This document shows, piece by piece, positions 1 through 6,203 of a stretch of DNA of 6,226 nucleotides. The DNA lies in NCBI GenBank assembly GCA_027031025.1, contig JALVEJ010000001.1:1-6226 (forward strand), written 5' to 3'. Positions within the stretch are counted from its first letter, which is position 1; each line of letters begins with the position of its first letter. Under the pieces are notes generated by a model, which saw nothing but the letters and a program-made list of their open reading frames with translations, was not told the origin of the DNA and searched no databases. The stretch comes from Flavobacteriales bacterium. GTDB lineage: Bacteria; Bacteroidota; Bacteroidia; Flavobacteriales; Flavobacteriaceae. Position numbers and translations under genes: made by a program.

Positions 1-784
1 TCTGCTTGGGGGTGTCAAAATGATTGAAAATCCACTTAGAACCTTTAAAATTTTTGCGATGACGATTGATAAATTTTCCGGCTTCAAAATGCGGTTTTAA
101 ATAATAGGCATCAGCATCCCAAAATATTTGTGCTTTGCCGTTTTTTACTAAATTTTGGATAATAGCGGTTTGGTTGGTCGATAGTGCGTTGAATCCGGCA
201 AAAATGATTTGGTTTTCAGAAAATTGCGTTAAAAAATCTTCTATCCGGCCGGCAACATCCCGGCTTATCATGCCTGAATAAGCTTTGTTTTGTTGGTGCA
301 GTGTTGATTTCAAATTTTGATACAAATCAAATAACGAAGCATAAAATTTGAGATAATCCGTAATCATTTTAGGACTATCGGGTTTGAGTTGCCAGTCTTC
401 TATTTTTTTGACTTCATTGATATAGGTAAAAACCGCTTTAGCATCGACATTAAAGGCGTCTATCTCGTTAAAATCATTTAGAACCGCCGGCGCCCACCGG
501 ATAAATTCGTCAAAACTTTGGGCATGGTCGCCATAGTGTTCTTTATAAGTTTGAAAAAAATCGAACAACAATTCCAACCATTCTGTTTGCCGGTAAGTTG
601 ACAAATCTTCGATAAAGCCTTCCAAAGTCATTATCCGTGGCGATAAAACCGGTTTGTTAAGTTTTTCTACCAAGGCTTTTTTAAGAAACAAGCCCGAACG
701 TTTGTTGGGTAAGACGACAATTTTTTGATGTAAATCCGGTGTTTGGATTAATTCGGCGGCAATTTGTTCTAAAAATTTAGGCAT
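1..784 (-). CDS. AddB-like PD-(D/E)XK nuclease family protein, N-terminal part (runs off the left edge)
   Basis: The minus-strand frame is open from an ATG at 784-782 to the window edge, giving 261 residues with no stop, so the gene is cut and its 3' end lies outside. The N-terminus, MPKFLEQIAAELI followed by IVVLPNKRSGLFLKK near residues 22-36, then LSPRIMTLEGFIEDLS, DFNEIDAFNVDAKAVF and IIFAGFNALSTNQ, matches what I know of the Bacteroidota AddB-like proteins annotated as PD-(D/E)XK nuclease family. Those are about 900 residues long, with an inactive-helicase-like N-terminal part and a RecB-type nuclease domain at the C-terminus. The nuclease residues would lie outside the window and cannot be checked. 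By family, the protein should act with a RecB/AddA-like helicase in processing DNA double-strand breaks in the cytoplasm. It is transcribed divergently from the YihY/BrkB-type gene. Family assignment is from motif recall, not a search. Confidence 0.82.
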   Translation of the reverse strand, partial: MPKFLEQIAAELIQTPDLHQKIVVLPNKRSGLFLKKALVEKLNKPVLSPRIMTLEGFIEDLSTYRQTEWLELLFDFFQTYKEHYGDHAQSFDEFIRWAPAVLNDFNEIDAFNVDAKAVFTYINEVKKIEDWQLKPDSPKMITDYLKFYASLFDLYQNLKSTLHQQNKAYSGMISRDVAGRIEDFLTQFSENQIIFAGFNALSTNQTAIIQNLVKNGKAQIFWDADAYYLKPHFEAGKFINRHRKNFKGSKWIFNHFDTPKQ

Positions 785-849
785 ATAATAAGATTGTCAA
801 ATGAAATGTAAAGTTAATAAGAATTCTTGATTTAGCCCTGTCATACTTT

Positions 850-882
850 CAATATTAAAAAAAAATCGGTTGTTACTACAAA
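850..882 (-). promoter_or_regulatory. Candidate promoter for the AddB-like gene
   Basis: Read on the minus strand, TTTG (882-879) is followed after 21 bases by TAATATTG (857-850). This fits the Bacteroidota pattern TTTG, a spacer of roughly 17-23 bases, then TAnnTTTG, with one mismatch in the -7 box. It would leave a 5' leader of about 60 bases before the ATG at 784. In an AT-rich gap such a match can arise by chance, so confidence is low. Confidence 0.3.
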
Positions 883-910
883 CAATTAAGTAAGTTTTCT
901 GCAAGTTTTA

Positions 911-918
911 TATCTTTG
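911..918 (+). promoter_or_regulatory. Candidate -7 element for the YihY/BrkB-family gene
   Basis: TATCTTTG is a perfect match to the Bacteroidota -7 consensus TAnnTTTG and lies 20 bases before the ATG at 939, implying a leader of only about 12-16 bases. No clear TTTG or TTG is found at the expected -33 distance, which lowers confidence. The same octamer heads the minus-strand operon at the right end of the window. Confidence 0.45.
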
Positions 919-938
919 ACCGGTTATTATGTTGGAAA

Positions 939-1862
939 ATGCTAAAAAAATTTGAAAATTTTGTCAAAAGCCATCTACGTGCTTTGTCTGTCCCCGGATT
1001 TTCGGGCATGTCCTTATATGAGCTACTCAAATTGTATTGGGATGGTATAATCAACGGTTTTATAACGGTTCGTGCCGGTGCCATCGCTTATAGTTTTTTT
1101 ATGGCGATTTTTCCTTTTTTATTGTTTACCATGACTTTGATTCCGTTGGTTCCCATTGACGGATTTCAAACGGATTTTATCGCGTTTATTCATGATATTT
1201 TACCACGAAAAACCATTGATGTTATAGATAATATTATTTACGATATTGCTACCAAACCCAAAAAAGGTTTGATGTCATTTAGTATTGCATTATCGGTTTT
1301 ATTCATGGCAAATGGTGTTAATGCCATTTTAACGGGATTTGAAGAATCCGTGCATAAATTCATAGACCGGAGAAATTTGTTTAAGCAATATATGATTGCA
1401 TTAGGTATATCCTTACTTTTGGTTACCATCTTATTTATCACGGTTATCGGTATTATTTATTTTGAAATTGTGGTGGTTTACAATCTGAAAAAACACGGGT
1501 TGATACATGATTATAATTTCTGGACTGTTTGGGGCAAAAATCTATTTTACCTTTTGATGATTTTAATTTCGGTATCGGTTTTGTATTATTTTGGCACGAA
1601 GGAAGGCAAAAAATTACGATTTATATCGCCCGGTAGCATCATGACAACTTTTTTAGCCGTCATCAGTTTTTATTTTTTTCAATTTTATATCGAACATTTT
1701 GCTCGTTACAATCAACTTTACGGTTCTATCGGCGCTTTTTTGATTATTTTATTAATGATTTGGCTCAATGCTTTGATTTTATTACTGGGACACGAACTCA
1801 ATATGGCTATTCTAAAACTCAAAAATAATCAGAAAAACACTTTGGAACAATCTTTGAAATAA
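939..1862 (+). CDS. YihY/BrkB family inner-membrane protein
   Basis: The 307-residue protein has about six hydrophobic segments, near residues 45-70, 110-133, 152-180, 200-218, 232-252 and 262-285. Two family hallmarks are visible: RAGAIAYSFFMAIFPFLLF at about 45-63, and LYGSIGAFLIILLMIWLN at about 260-277 followed by LLLGHELN. The length is normal for the family (about 280-320). Members were once called RNase BN or virulence factor BrkB. The RNase BN activity was later assigned to a different gene, so no nuclease role should be inferred, and the transport or envelope function is not settled. The ATG at 939 lacks a clear Shine-Dalgarno, as usual in Bacteroidota. The charged tail after residue 290 should be cytoplasmic or periplasmic rather than embedded. 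The gene appears monocistronic: 123 bases with their own promoter separate it from the next gene. Confidence 0.9.
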   Translation: MLKKFENFVKSHLRALSVPGFSGMSLYELLKLYWDGIINGFITVRAGAIAYSFFMAIFPFLLFTMTLIPLVPIDGFQTDFIAFIHDILPRKTIDVIDNIIYDIATKPKKGLMSFSIALSVLFMANGVNAILTGFEESVHKFIDRRNLFKQYMIALGISLLLVTILFITVIGIIYFEIVVVYNLKKHGLIHDYNFWTVWGKNLFYLLMILISVSVLYYFGTKEGKKLRFISPGSIMTTFLAVISFYFFQFYIEHFARYNQLYGSIGAFLIILLMIWLNALILLLGHELNMAILKLKNNQKNTLEQSLK

Positions 1863-1924
1863 CAGCGGCAGAAATAGTTATGTACTCATGCCATGTAAGT
1901 TAAAAAAATAACAGCGCAATTAAA

Positions 1925-1956
1925 TTTGGTATGCGCCTAAATTTTATGTAAATTTG
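1925..1956 (+). promoter_or_regulatory. Bacteroidota-type promoter for the DUF2147 gene
   Basis: TTTG at 1925-1928 and TAAATTTG at 1949-1956 are separated by 20 bases. Both boxes match the phylum's -33/-7 consensus exactly, and the spacing is within the usual range. Transcription would begin near 1961-1964, leaving a leader of about 22-25 bases before the ATG at 1986. This is the best-formed promoter in the window. It probably drives the DUF2147 gene and may read on into the two genes behind it. Confidence 0.6.
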
Positions 1957-1985
1957 AATTATTAATTTTTAAAAATAGAATCCTT

Positions 1986-2414
1986 ATGAAAAAATTATGG
2001 TTACTCAGTCTGATTTTATTATCTTATTTTAATGTAAACGCACAAGATGTCATAGGAAAATGGAAAACTATTGATGACGAAACCGGTAAACCCAAGTCTA
2101 TTATCGAAATTTATAAAGACGGCGATAAATATTACGGTAAAATCGTGCAACTTTTAACCGAAGAAAATAAAGATGGCGTATGCCGGACATGCGAAACCGA
2201 ATACAAAAACAAAAACATTATCGGGTTGGTTATATTAAAAGATTTGGAAAAAGATGGTGATACGTATGAAGATGGTGAAATTATGGACCCCAAAAACGGC
2301 AAAACTTACAGTTGTTATATTGAATTAGTTGAGCCGAATAAACTGAAAGTTCGTGGCTATATCGGTTTTTCTTTGCTGGGACGAACCCAATATTGGTATA
2401 GAGTGCAGGATTGA
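1986..2414 (+). CDS. Secreted DUF2147 domain protein
   Basis: The 142-residue product starts with a typical signal peptide, MKKLWLLSLILLSYFNVNAQ, with probable cleavage after Ala19 or Gln20. The mature part is one DUF2147 domain. It opens with IGKWKTIDDETGKPKSIIEI (23-42) and YYGKIVQLL (49-57), continues through GLVILKDLEKDGDTYEDGEI and DPKNGKTYSCYIEL, and ends with KVRGYIGFSLLGRTQYWYRV. This is the usual DUF2147 order and length. The fold is expected to be a small lipocalin-like beta-barrel. Function is unknown, and the protein should be periplasmic or outer-membrane associated. A CRTC pair (Cys66, Cys69) and Cys110 remain in the mature protein. The ATG at 1986 is chosen because it begins the signal peptide and sits at a normal distance from the upstream promoter. 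A 69-base gap separates it from the next gene on the same strand. Confidence 0.9.
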   Translation: MKKLWLLSLILLSYFNVNAQDVIGKWKTIDDETGKPKSIIEIYKDGDKYYGKIVQLLTEENKDGVCRTCETEYKNKNIIGLVILKDLEKDGDTYEDGEIMDPKNGKTYSCYIELVEPNKLKVRGYIGFSLLGRTQYWYRVQD

Positions 2415-2423
2415 TGTTAAATT

Positions 2424-2449
2424 TTAGAATTTAGAAATTAGAATTTAGA
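2424..2449 (+). repeat. Two 12-base direct repeats (TTAGAATTTAGA)
   Basis: TTAGAATTTAGA occurs at 2424-2435 and again at 2438-2449, two bases apart, giving a 14-base period. The copies are identical. They lie in the 69-base gap after the DUF2147 gene and just before a T-rich run. Similar TTAGAATTTAGA-type strings are, to my recollection, common in the intergenic DNA of flavobacteria. Whether they act as a protein site, a remnant of an intergenic repeat family, or simple low-complexity slippage cannot be told here. Confidence 0.6.
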
Positions 2450-2483
2450 TTTTTATAATCAAATTATTTATTATTGATAACTT

Positions 2484-2852
2484 ATGAGAAAATTTCTTTT
2501 ATACTTTATTTTAATCATCGGATTAATATTCGGCGGCATATTTGCTTTTGATTATTATGTGCCTTATAGTGATGGTTGGCGAGCCGGAAAGTTAATCAAA
2601 TTCAGTCACAAAGGTGTTATCATCAAAACTTGGGAAGGACAACTCAGTACCGGTATTGGGCAAGACCATTTATGGAATTTCTCTGTTGAAAAAAAAGATA
2701 AATTAGTCATTGAAAAAATGGTTGATTACCAAGGACGCGGGGTAAAAATCCGTTATATCGAACGTTTTTGGAAAATACCTTGGTTGGGTGATACAAAATA
2801 TTTCGCCAAAGAAATCGTTTTGGATAAAGATGCCGAAGAATTAGGAAATTAA
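2484..2852 (+). CDS. Small membrane-anchored protein of unknown function
   Basis: The 122-residue product has one N-terminal hydrophobic segment (about residues 4-22, LLYFILIIGLIFGGIFA). It acts as an anchor or uncleaved signal and is followed by a soluble domain facing the periplasm. The soluble part begins YSDGWRAGKLIKFSHKGVI (28-46), then KTWEGQLSTG (48-57), LWNFSV (63-68), a GRGVKIRYIERF segment (84-95) and WLGDTKYF. I recognise the YSxGxRxGxLxKFSxKG...KTWEGEL pattern as a small family widespread in Bacteroidota. From memory, some database records call it 6-phosphogluconate dehydrogenase. That name cannot be right for a protein this small with no Rossmann motif. It lies 28 bases before the PorV/PorQ-family gene and is probably co-transcribed with it, which suggests an envelope role. 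Function is not known. Confidence 0.85.
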   Translation: MRKFLLYFILIIGLIFGGIFAFDYYVPYSDGWRAGKLIKFSHKGVIIKTWEGQLSTGIGQDHLWNFSVEKKDKLVIEKMVDYQGRGVKIRYIERFWKIPWLGDTKYFAKEIVLDKDAEELGN

Positions 2853-2880
2853 ATTCCGGCAATTTTTTTAAATACCGACG

Positions 2881-3954
2881 ATGAAAAAATACCTTTTTTT
2901 AGCAATTATTCTGAGTTTTCAAATTTTAAGTGCCCAAACCGCCCGGCATTATTCCAACGAATTTTTAAACATTGGCGTAGATGCACGCAGTTTGGCAATG
3001 GGTAATGCCGTGGTAGCCAATATCGCAAACGGAACAGCCGGCTATTGGAATCCCGCAGGATTAACAAGCGTCAATAACCGGCAACTCAATTTGATGCATG
3101 CCGCTTATTTTGCCAATATCGCCCAGTATGATTATTTGTCTTATGCCAATCAATTGGACACCAAAACCGGTTATGGCGTGTCATTGATTCGTTTCGGTGT
3201 CGATAATATTATGAATACAACCCAATTGATTGATAGTCAAGGAAATATTGATTATGATCGCATTAGTTATTTTTCTGCCGCCGATTATGCATTGAGTTTT
3301 TCGGTAGGACGAAAAAATCTTTTGAAAGGTTTAAATGTCGGCGCGACAGCCAAACTGATTTACAGGCATATCGGTGACTTTGCCCAAGGCTTCGGATTTG
3401 GCTTTGACCTTGGCGCCCAATACCGCTTAAAAAAATGGGAACTCGGCTTAATGTTGCGCGATATTACCACCACATTTAACTATTGGTCGGTTAATAAAGA
3501 TAAATTTAACGCTATATCACAAGCGGTTCCGGGGCAAAATCAAACTGCGCCAGCCAATATAGAACTGACTTTACCAAAAATTCAACTCGGCGTTGCAAGA
3601 CAATTTCAGTTAAACACAAAATTAGATTTATTGGCAGAAATAGATTTAAATGCCCGTTTCTTTAAAATGCACAGCTTGGTCAGCAGTGATTTTATCAGTA
3701 TGGACCCGGCACTCGGTTTGGAATTTACTTACTACAAAATAGCCTTTGTTCGCTTAGGCGTCAATAATTTTAGAAACGAAGAATTTTTCGGCGACCAACA
3801 ACTCAAATTTCAACCCAATGCCGGACTGGGTTTTAAATACAAAGGTATTGCCATTGATTATGGTTTAACCAACATCGGGTCAGATGGTTTTTACTCGCAT
3901 GTTTTCTCTTTATCCGTTGATTTGGACCGGTTTTTGGGGAAAACGGGCAAATAA
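2881..3954 (+). CDS. PorV/PorQ family outer-membrane beta-barrel protein
   Basis: The 357-residue product opens with a signal peptide (MKKYLFLAIILSFQILSAQ, cleavage near residue 19). The PorV/PorQ-type N-terminal motif follows: FLNIGVDARSLAMGNAVVAN (28-47), then GTAGYWNPAGL (51-61), the position where PorV, PorQ and FadL-like barrels insert their N-terminal hatch. The rest alternates polar and hydrophobic residues with many aromatic strand ends, as in a 14-strand-like outer-membrane barrel. It ends with a strand-like segment, FYSHVFSLSVDLDRF, before a short tail. Relatives include PorV and PorQ of the type IX secretion system, which shuttle or attach secreted cargo. Bacteroidota also encode several paralogues of unknown role, and nothing in this window (no porU, porT or sortase-like gene) proves a secretion function. 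The ATG at 2881 is chosen because it begins the signal peptide. It is likely in an operon with the small anchored protein 28 bases upstream. Confidence 0.87.
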   Translation: MKKYLFLAIILSFQILSAQTARHYSNEFLNIGVDARSLAMGNAVVANIANGTAGYWNPAGLTSVNNRQLNLMHAAYFANIAQYDYLSYANQLDTKTGYGVSLIRFGVDNIMNTTQLIDSQGNIDYDRISYFSAADYALSFSVGRKNLLKGLNVGATAKLIYRHIGDFAQGFGFGFDLGAQYRLKKWELGLMLRDITTTFNYWSVNKDKFNAISQAVPGQNQTAPANIELTLPKIQLGVARQFQLNTKLDLLAEIDLNARFFKMHSLVSSDFISMDPALGLEFTYYKIAFVRLGVNNFRNEEFFGDQQLKFQPNAGLGFKYKGIAIDYGLTNIGSDGFYSHVFSLSVDLDRFLGKTGK

Positions 3955-3958
3955 TACT

Positions 3959-3979
3959 TATTTTACCTATTATAAAATA
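3959..3979 (+). terminator. Weak AT-only hairpin after the PorV/PorQ gene
   Basis: TATTTTA (3959-3965) can pair with TAAAATA (3973-3979) across a 7-base loop, just after the stop at 3954 and between two convergent genes. The stem has no G-C pair and no clean T-run follows, so this is at best a weak terminator. A second 5-base stem, AGTTA/TAACT at 3994-4008, lies in the same 94-base gap. Position is the main argument. Confidence 0.25.
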
Positions 3980-4048
3980 CCAAAACAATTTTTAGTTAAA
4001 AAATAACTTTACAAAATTTATAATAAACAAAGTTTCTTGGCTTTTCGG

Positions 4049-4426
4049 TTAATTAATTACGTCTTCTCTGTATGCTTCAAACGCATTAGGTATAGCTACA
4101 TTGTGTAATAGTCCTAATGAAACTTCGTTTTTATCCAAAAGTCCGCCCAATGTGTAATCATTATCTAGAAATAACAAAAATAACATAGAATCTGCCTGTA
4201 AATCAACAAGTTGAAATTCGCCCAGATCGGGAAAACCTAAATTGTTGATGGTTTTTTTCAAATCTTTGGTCAACCGCCAAAAATGCGCTGTATATTTCGG
4301 ATTTGGATTATGACTTTCTACACTTAATCCGGATTTGTTAGACCAAATGTCACAAAATAACAAACCTTCTTCCATGTCATTTAATAAAGATTCTATTGTT
4401 TTCTTAAATTTTATATTTGTTTTCAT
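4049..4426 (-). CDS. Roadblock/LC7-like small protein
   Basis: The 125-residue product has no signal peptide or membrane segment and should be cytoplasmic. Its layout fits a single roadblock/LC7 domain: an N-terminal helix (IKFKKTIESLLNDMEEG, 5-21), two strands with a turn (LLFCDIWSNKSGLSVESHN, 22-40, in the place of the family's self-recognition strand and GxxIas turn), and a long helix (TAHFWRLTKDLKKTINNLGF, 46-65). Strands follow (EFQLVDLQADSMLFLLFLDN, 70-89, and YTLGGLLDKNEVSLGLL, 91-107), then a terminal helix after VAIPNAF. Such proteins (for example MglB) dimerise and bind or regulate small Ras-like GTPases. No GTPase gene is present in this window. The assignment rests on pattern and fold order and should be tested by profile search. 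It is the last gene of a three-gene operon, 15 bases behind the FIST-like gene. Confidence 0.68.
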   Translation of the reverse strand: MKTNIKFKKTIESLLNDMEEGLLFCDIWSNKSGLSVESHNPNPKYTAHFWRLTKDLKKTINNLGFPDLGEFQLVDLQADSMLFLLFLDNDYTLGGLLDKNEVSLGLLHNVAIPNAFEAYREDVIN

Positions 4427-4441
4427 ATCTTTTTTATTGAT

Positions 4442-5425
4442 TTATAATTCGTCAACACTTAAAGAAACCAATGTTTGATTTAGCAACTGGTAGGCTATCT
4501 CACCAAACGTAATTGGTCCCTTAATCTTATTAATTTTTTTATTTTCAAGTTCGCCGTATAAATAATTCAATATACAGTTACATGAGAAAACAGCCTCACT
4601 GTTATAATTAAGTGTTTTGACTTCAAAACTTCTAACATAATCATCGATTGGTTTGGCAAACTTATATTTTTTTCCTTGAAAAACCGGTGCATAAAAACTA
4701 ACTAAACCATTTTCTACATCAACTTCTTTAATGCTAACATTGATAGAAGCACCGGAATAATCAGCTATAAGGGGTAATTTGATATCTAATTTATGATTGG
4801 AAATATATTCCGCAAGATTGGTTTCCTTGCCGTCAATCAAGCAATTAACAACATCAAAACTATCAACATAAAATTCAATCTCCGGGCTGTTTTCATCTCT
4901 TTCAAATATATTGAAAATCTCTATCTGTGCAAATTTGTTTTCCGGTAGTTCTACGTGCATGGCAATGGCTTTATCAGTATATTTTTCTCCTGTTAAACCG
5001 TTAAAAGTATAAGGTATATCATTAGAATTTAAATCCATACCACAAACCCAACCTATTACCGGATTGTTGTATAACCCTTCTAGTTCTTCTGCTTTAAGCG
5101 CAAAATCATGATGAATTTTTTGAAAAGGGGGGATAATTAATAATGTAAAACCATTGTCATAAGCATCTTTAACAAGATAATCAATATTATGCTCGTCGTA
5201 AGTAATAATAGAAACGCCATTTTGAGCATCTTCAAGTTCATTGACATATATCATGTCTTTTGAGAACTTGCCTTTATCAATATCCATAAAATAAGGTATA
5301 GTACCGCCAATCCATGCACCTTGTGGTAGTTGGGAAAGCAAACGCTCATCACCAGCTAATGCAAGCACTCTTCCTTCGTTGATAAAGTCCTTGACCTTTT
5401 CAACGGAATAAAGTTGACTTTCCAT
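4442..5425 (-). CDS. FIST-like cytoplasmic sensor-domain protein
   Basis: With the ATG at 5425-5423 the protein has 327 residues. A TTG two codons upstream (5431) would add two residues, but the ATG is preferred. No signal peptide or membrane helix is seen. The C-terminus resembles FIST_C: FSCNC (280-284) sits where that family has its FSC motif, followed by a glycine, then GPITFGEIAYQLLNQTLV (303-320), close to the family's GEI and NQT ending. In the N-terminal half, WIGGTIPYFM (38-47) fits the FIST_N glycine-rich turn, and NPVIGWVCGMDL (121-132) is a further core strand. FIST domains occur in bacterial signal-transduction proteins and are thought to sense small ligands. FIST proteins are often nearer 380-400 residues, so this one is short and diverged. 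It lies between a coiled-coil-type gene (8 bases upstream) and a roadblock-like gene (15 bases downstream). The FIST call is by motif likeness only. Confidence 0.65.
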   Translation of the reverse strand: MESQLYSVEKVKDFINEGRVLALAGDERLLSQLPQGAWIGGTIPYFMDIDKGKFSKDMIYVNELEDAQNGVSIITYDEHNIDYLVKDAYDNGFTLLIIPPFQKIHHDFALKAEELEGLYNNPVIGWVCGMDLNSNDIPYTFNGLTGEKYTDKAIAMHVELPENKFAQIEIFNIFERDENSPEIEFYVDSFDVVNCLIDGKETNLAEYISNHKLDIKLPLIADYSGASINVSIKEVDVENGLVSFYAPVFQGKKYKFAKPIDDYVRSFEVKTLNYNSEAVFSCNCILNYLYGELENKKINKIKGPITFGEIAYQLLNQTLVSLSVDEL

Positions 5426-5433
5426 AAACAATA

Positions 5434-6144
5434 TTAATTAAACCAATTTCTAAAAAATGAACCGAAACCTGATTTTTTTTGACGCACAACTTTCTTTTTT
5501 TTACGTTGTTGTATCCGTTTTTTCTCTTCTTCCATTTTCATAAAATCTTGCATGCCTTTCGATAAATTCTTAGAAACAGGTTTATTTTTAAGACGCTCTT
5601 GTTCCTGTTTCATTTTGCGTTTAGCCAATTCCATTTCGTATCTTTGTTGAATGACGCGTTGTGCTTCCAACCTGATTTGTTCCAATTTATCATTTTTAGC
5701 TGATTTACCAGGCCCATCAATCTGGGATTTGTACCCCGATTCGCGTTGTTGCTTAGCTGCTTCTTCCTTCATGCGAAGGGCATTTATTCTTTCTTTTTTT
5801 TCTTGTAACTTGACATTAATCAAATTCTTTTCTTCATTATTTAAAACGTCACTTTCAGCATTATTCTCCTTTGTTTTTTCAATTTCTATACTTTCTTTAT
5901 TGGTAAAAGTATTGCTGCCAAAAATATTTTGAATATCTACATCCATGTATTTGGCTTTGCTGAACTTGACACAAAGATTATAAAGCTCATCTACTGCATC
6001 TTCAACCGTAAGTTTATCCTTTTCTATTAGCTTTTTAGCTTGCGTTATCTTCATCTGAAAAAAGAAGTTTTTCAATGGAACGTTAATTTGGCCCGTAAGC
6101 AAATCACGCCACTCTTTTCTATCTTTTGGAGGTATTTGTATCAT
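5434..6144 (-). CDS. Basic, helical, probably coiled-coil protein of unknown function
   Basis: I do not recognise a family. The 236-residue product has three visible parts. Residues 1-63 look like a small helical domain: IPPKDRKEWRDLLTGQI, then LKNFFFQMKITQAKKLIEK and LTVEDAVDELYNLCVKF. Residues 64-110 are acidic, Asn/Glu-rich and probably disordered. Residues 111-219 are dominated by K, R, E and Q and should form long helices or coiled coil (KLQEKKERINALRMKEEAAK, LEQIRLEAQRVIQQRYEMEL, KRKMKQEQERLK). A polybasic stretch (RKKKKVVRQKK, 214-224) and an aromatic tail (SGFGSFFRNWFN) end the protein. There is no signal peptide. The ATG at 6144 is the first start after an in-frame stop. It is the first gene of the three-gene operon and ends 8 bases before the FIST-like ATG. 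A scaffold or membrane/nucleic-acid tethering role is only inference. Confidence 0.85.
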   Translation of the reverse strand: MIQIPPKDRKEWRDLLTGQINVPLKNFFFQMKITQAKKLIEKDKLTVEDAVDELYNLCVKFSKAKYMDVDIQNIFGSNTFTNKESIEIEKTKENNAESDVLNNEEKNLINVKLQEKKERINALRMKEEAAKQQRESGYKSQIDGPGKSAKNDKLEQIRLEAQRVIQQRYEMELAKRKMKQEQERLKNKPVSKNLSKGMQDFMKMEEEKKRIQQRKKKKVVRQKKSGFGSFFRNWFN

Positions 6145-6195
6145 ACTTAAAAAATTTTCATGTGTTGTTTAATGATTAAATTCTGTTTTTGTTTA

Positions 6196-6203
6196 CAAAG
6201 ATA
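6196..6203 (-). promoter_or_regulatory. -7 element of the promoter for the three-gene minus-strand operon
   Basis: Read on the minus strand, 6203-6196 is TATCTTTG, a perfect match to the Bacteroidota -7 consensus TAnnTTTG. Transcription would begin near 6190, giving a leader of about 45 bases before the ATG at 6144. The -33 box would fall at or beyond the right edge of the window, and the A-rich DNA visible there contains no TTTG on the minus strand. No promoter this good is seen between the three genes, whose gaps are 8 and 15 bases, so this site probably serves all of them. Confidence 0.5.

Noticed and set aside
929..955. Short ATG-initiated frame (8 codons, ending TGA) overlapping the start of the YihY/BrkB-family gene
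   Set aside because: It is too short to support as a leader peptide, and nothing such as codon runs or attenuator stems suggests regulation.
1238..1441. 67-codon open frame on the minus strand
   Set aside because: It lies wholly inside the YihY/BrkB-family gene, which has strong family motifs in the other strand, and its own translation resembles nothing.
1914..1936. GCGCA/TGCGC hairpin after the YihY/BrkB-family gene as a terminator
   Set aside because: The stem has only 5 pairs, the loop is 13 bases, no T-run follows, and it overlaps the -33 box of the next promoter.
2469..2476. TATTATTG as a -7 element for the small anchored protein
   Set aside because: It has one mismatch and ends only 7 bases before the ATG, leaving almost no leader. 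No paired -33 box is convincing.
5426..5431. TTG start two codons upstream of the FIST-like ATG
   Set aside because: ATG is available two codons later, there is no ribosome-binding site favouring TTG, and the added residues carry no motif.
5651..5932. 93-codon plus-strand open frame, Ser/Leu/Phe-rich
   Set aside because: It is the antisense image of the Lys/Glu-rich coiled-coil region on the minus strand. The hydrophobic look is a by-product of that codon use.
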